Assembly (NCBI GenBank): GCA_034430415.1
Contig: DAOUEN010000079.1
Span: 1 to 5,353 of the forward strand
Direction of reading: 5' to 3'
Origin: JADFUZ01 sp034430415
GTDB lineage: Bacteria; Chloroflexota; Dehalococcoidia; GIF9; AB-539-J10
DNA: 5,353 bases
Under the pieces are notes generated by a model, which worked only from the letters and a program-made list of their open reading frames with translations, had not been told where the DNA came from and did not search any database. A program made the position numbers and the translations under genes. Below, piece by piece: positions 5,313-5,353 of the stretch (the stretch's first letter is position 1; each line of letters opens with the position of its first letter).

Positions 5313-5353
5313 AGAGGCGGCGCTGTGTTTAAGGGCGAGTACGCCTCACGTTC
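5313..5353. other. Right-edge intergenic bases
   Basis: There is no gene start and no terminator with a T-tract. A short GGCG-AGTA-CGCC palindrome (about 5334-5345) is the only structure and may be chance. Confidence 0.3.

Overview
This is a GC-rich bacterial accessory region carrying a defence-type toxin-antitoxin pair, a damaged insertion sequence and a small two-gene protease operon. No ribosomal or housekeeping gene fixes the taxonomy. The mixture of AbiE genes, IS21-family elements and a small protein/retropepsin pair is the sort of content seen in Chloroflexota and similar environmental bacteria, but that is a guess from style, not a demonstration.

Layout. Positions 1-1458 (+) hold an AbiE-like type IV toxin-antitoxin pair. 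The antitoxin gene (abiEi-like) enters from the left edge without its N-terminus, and the complete nucleotidyltransferase toxin gene (abiEii-like) follows after a single base. Positions 1459-1857 hold no convincing gene, only one small perfect hairpin. A strong hairpin followed by a T-tract on the minus strand (1858-1893) looks like an intrinsic terminator. Positions 1912-2174 (+) carry what looks like a decayed gene spread over two frames. Its first part aligns without gaps to the Walker B region of RecA-family ATPases. A polypurine, G-quadruplex-prone stretch follows (about 2181-2245).

Positions 2342-4509 are an IS21-family insertion sequence read on the minus strand. istA (a DDE transposase) is intact. 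istB is cut after about 80 of the roughly 250 residues usual for the family, so the AAA+ ATPase part is gone. In its place is a compact GC-rich module of three successive palindromes, each centred on AA. Both ends carry short tandem repeats. The istB-side end stops in TTGACA and the istA-side end has TATAAT 15 bp inside the element. Joined head to tail with 2-3 bp between copies, as IS21 does, these would form a near-ideal promoter for istA. This suggests both ends belong to one element even though their repeats differ. No target duplication is visible.

Positions 4596-5312 (+) form a bicistronic unit with a good sigma70-type promoter: an 82-residue protein (resembling DUF5678-like small proteins) coupled by ATGA to a 131-residue single-domain retropepsin-like aspartic protease. 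Its substrate and role are unknown. The last 41 bases show no gene.

The AbiE pair and the protease pair look functional. The IS copy cannot make its own IstB and would depend on IstB supplied elsewhere. The RecA-like remnant and the broken istB mark the middle of the window as a site of repeated insertion and decay.
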